Source: UBA1275 sp038124025 (lineage in GTDB: Bacteria > Bacteroidota > Rhodothermia > Balneolales > Balneolaceae). From it: a stretch of 7,461 nucleotides of DNA. A program made the position numbers and the translations under genes. Below are positions 7,231 through 7,461 of this stretch, piece by piece; the stretch's first letter is position 1; every line of letters starts with the position of its first letter. The stretch is taken from NCBI GenBank assembly GCA_038124025.1, contig JAYPBC010000052.1, positions 1-7,461 on the forward strand. The letters run 5' to 3'. Below the pieces are notes generated by a model. The model did not search any database, was not told the DNA's origin, and worked only from the letters and a program-made list of their open reading frames with translations.

Positions 7231-7461
7231 AGGGGTACATTTAACCAATTTGGCAGGTTTTGGAGATGTAAAGGTTGTAAATTGTATTGAAATGAAGCTA
7301 AAAAAAAATCACATTACAACCCATTAAATATACTAGCTGTATGTACTTCATCCTATCAACAGATTGGTGTAGATAGTAAAAATACTTTAATGTTAAACTA
7401 ATTTTCCGTACTTTTTCTCCCTCAAAGACTATTCATCAAGAAAGACCTCAAATAATACCAT

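Noticed and set aside
7300..7308. Run of nine A upstream of the phosphatase (nine T on the coding strand)
   Set aside because: Not preceded by a stable hairpin on the minus strand, and about 70 bases before the ATG with no promoter boxes I can place around it. It is probably AT-rich intergenic sequence.
7330..7342. Inverted repeat ATAC-TAGCT-GTAT in the right intergenic region
   Set aside because: A four-pair AT-rich stem of the kind expected by chance.
7420..7452. Direct repeat CCTCAAA at 7420 and 7446
   Set aside because: Seven bases repeated once with 26-base spacing is not enough for an operator or repeat array.
7429..7461. Minus-strand reading frame ending in TAG at 7429, possibly the end of a gene beyond the window
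   Set aside because: Only ten codons are visible and the other frames are equally short, so nothing distinguishes a coding end from intergenic sequence.

Overview
The window looks like ordinary chromosome from a Bacteroidota-type (FCB group) bacterium, probably free-living. Three things point there. None of the protein starts has a recognisable Shine-Dalgarno sequence. A perfect TAnnTTTG promoter element, the Bacteroidota -7 box, lies upstream of the first gene. The proteins are a mix of exported metal-dependent amidohydrolase, FtsX-type ABC permease, AttH-like lipocalin and e(P4)-type phosphatase. This placement is inference: there is no rRNA or marker protein to confirm it.

Layout, left to right. 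A tRNA-Arg(ACG) on the minus strand is cut by the left edge. Diverging from it is a plus-strand gene for an exported amidohydrolase of the imidazolonepropionase-like family (151-1632). After a 154-base gap comes a tight plus-strand cluster: an ABC ATPase (1787-2605), a double-length FtsX-family permease overlapping it by ATGA (2602-5151), and 28 bases later an AttH/CrtC-like two-domain lipocalin protein (5180-6406). A minus-strand e(P4)/class B-type HAD phosphatase lipoprotein (6454-7230) converges on the cluster. The last 230 bases, upstream of the phosphatase, hold no gene I can support.

How the genes fit together. ATPase, permease and AttH-like protein almost certainly form one transcription unit resembling the AttEFGH system, but with the permease as a single 849-residue chain. 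By family logic the ATPase and permease form an inner-membrane machine of the LolCDE/MacB/YbbAP kind, acting on lipid, lipoprotein or another hydrophobic ligand in the envelope. The lipocalin would be its extracytoplasmic partner. The substrate cannot be read from the sequence. The amidohydrolase and phosphatase are separate units and need not be related in function, although every protein gene here serves the cell envelope or periplasm.

Nothing in the window is a CRISPR array, phage, insertion sequence or defence system. The most interesting item is the ABC-lipocalin cluster, which is also visibly richer in GC than the genes on either side.
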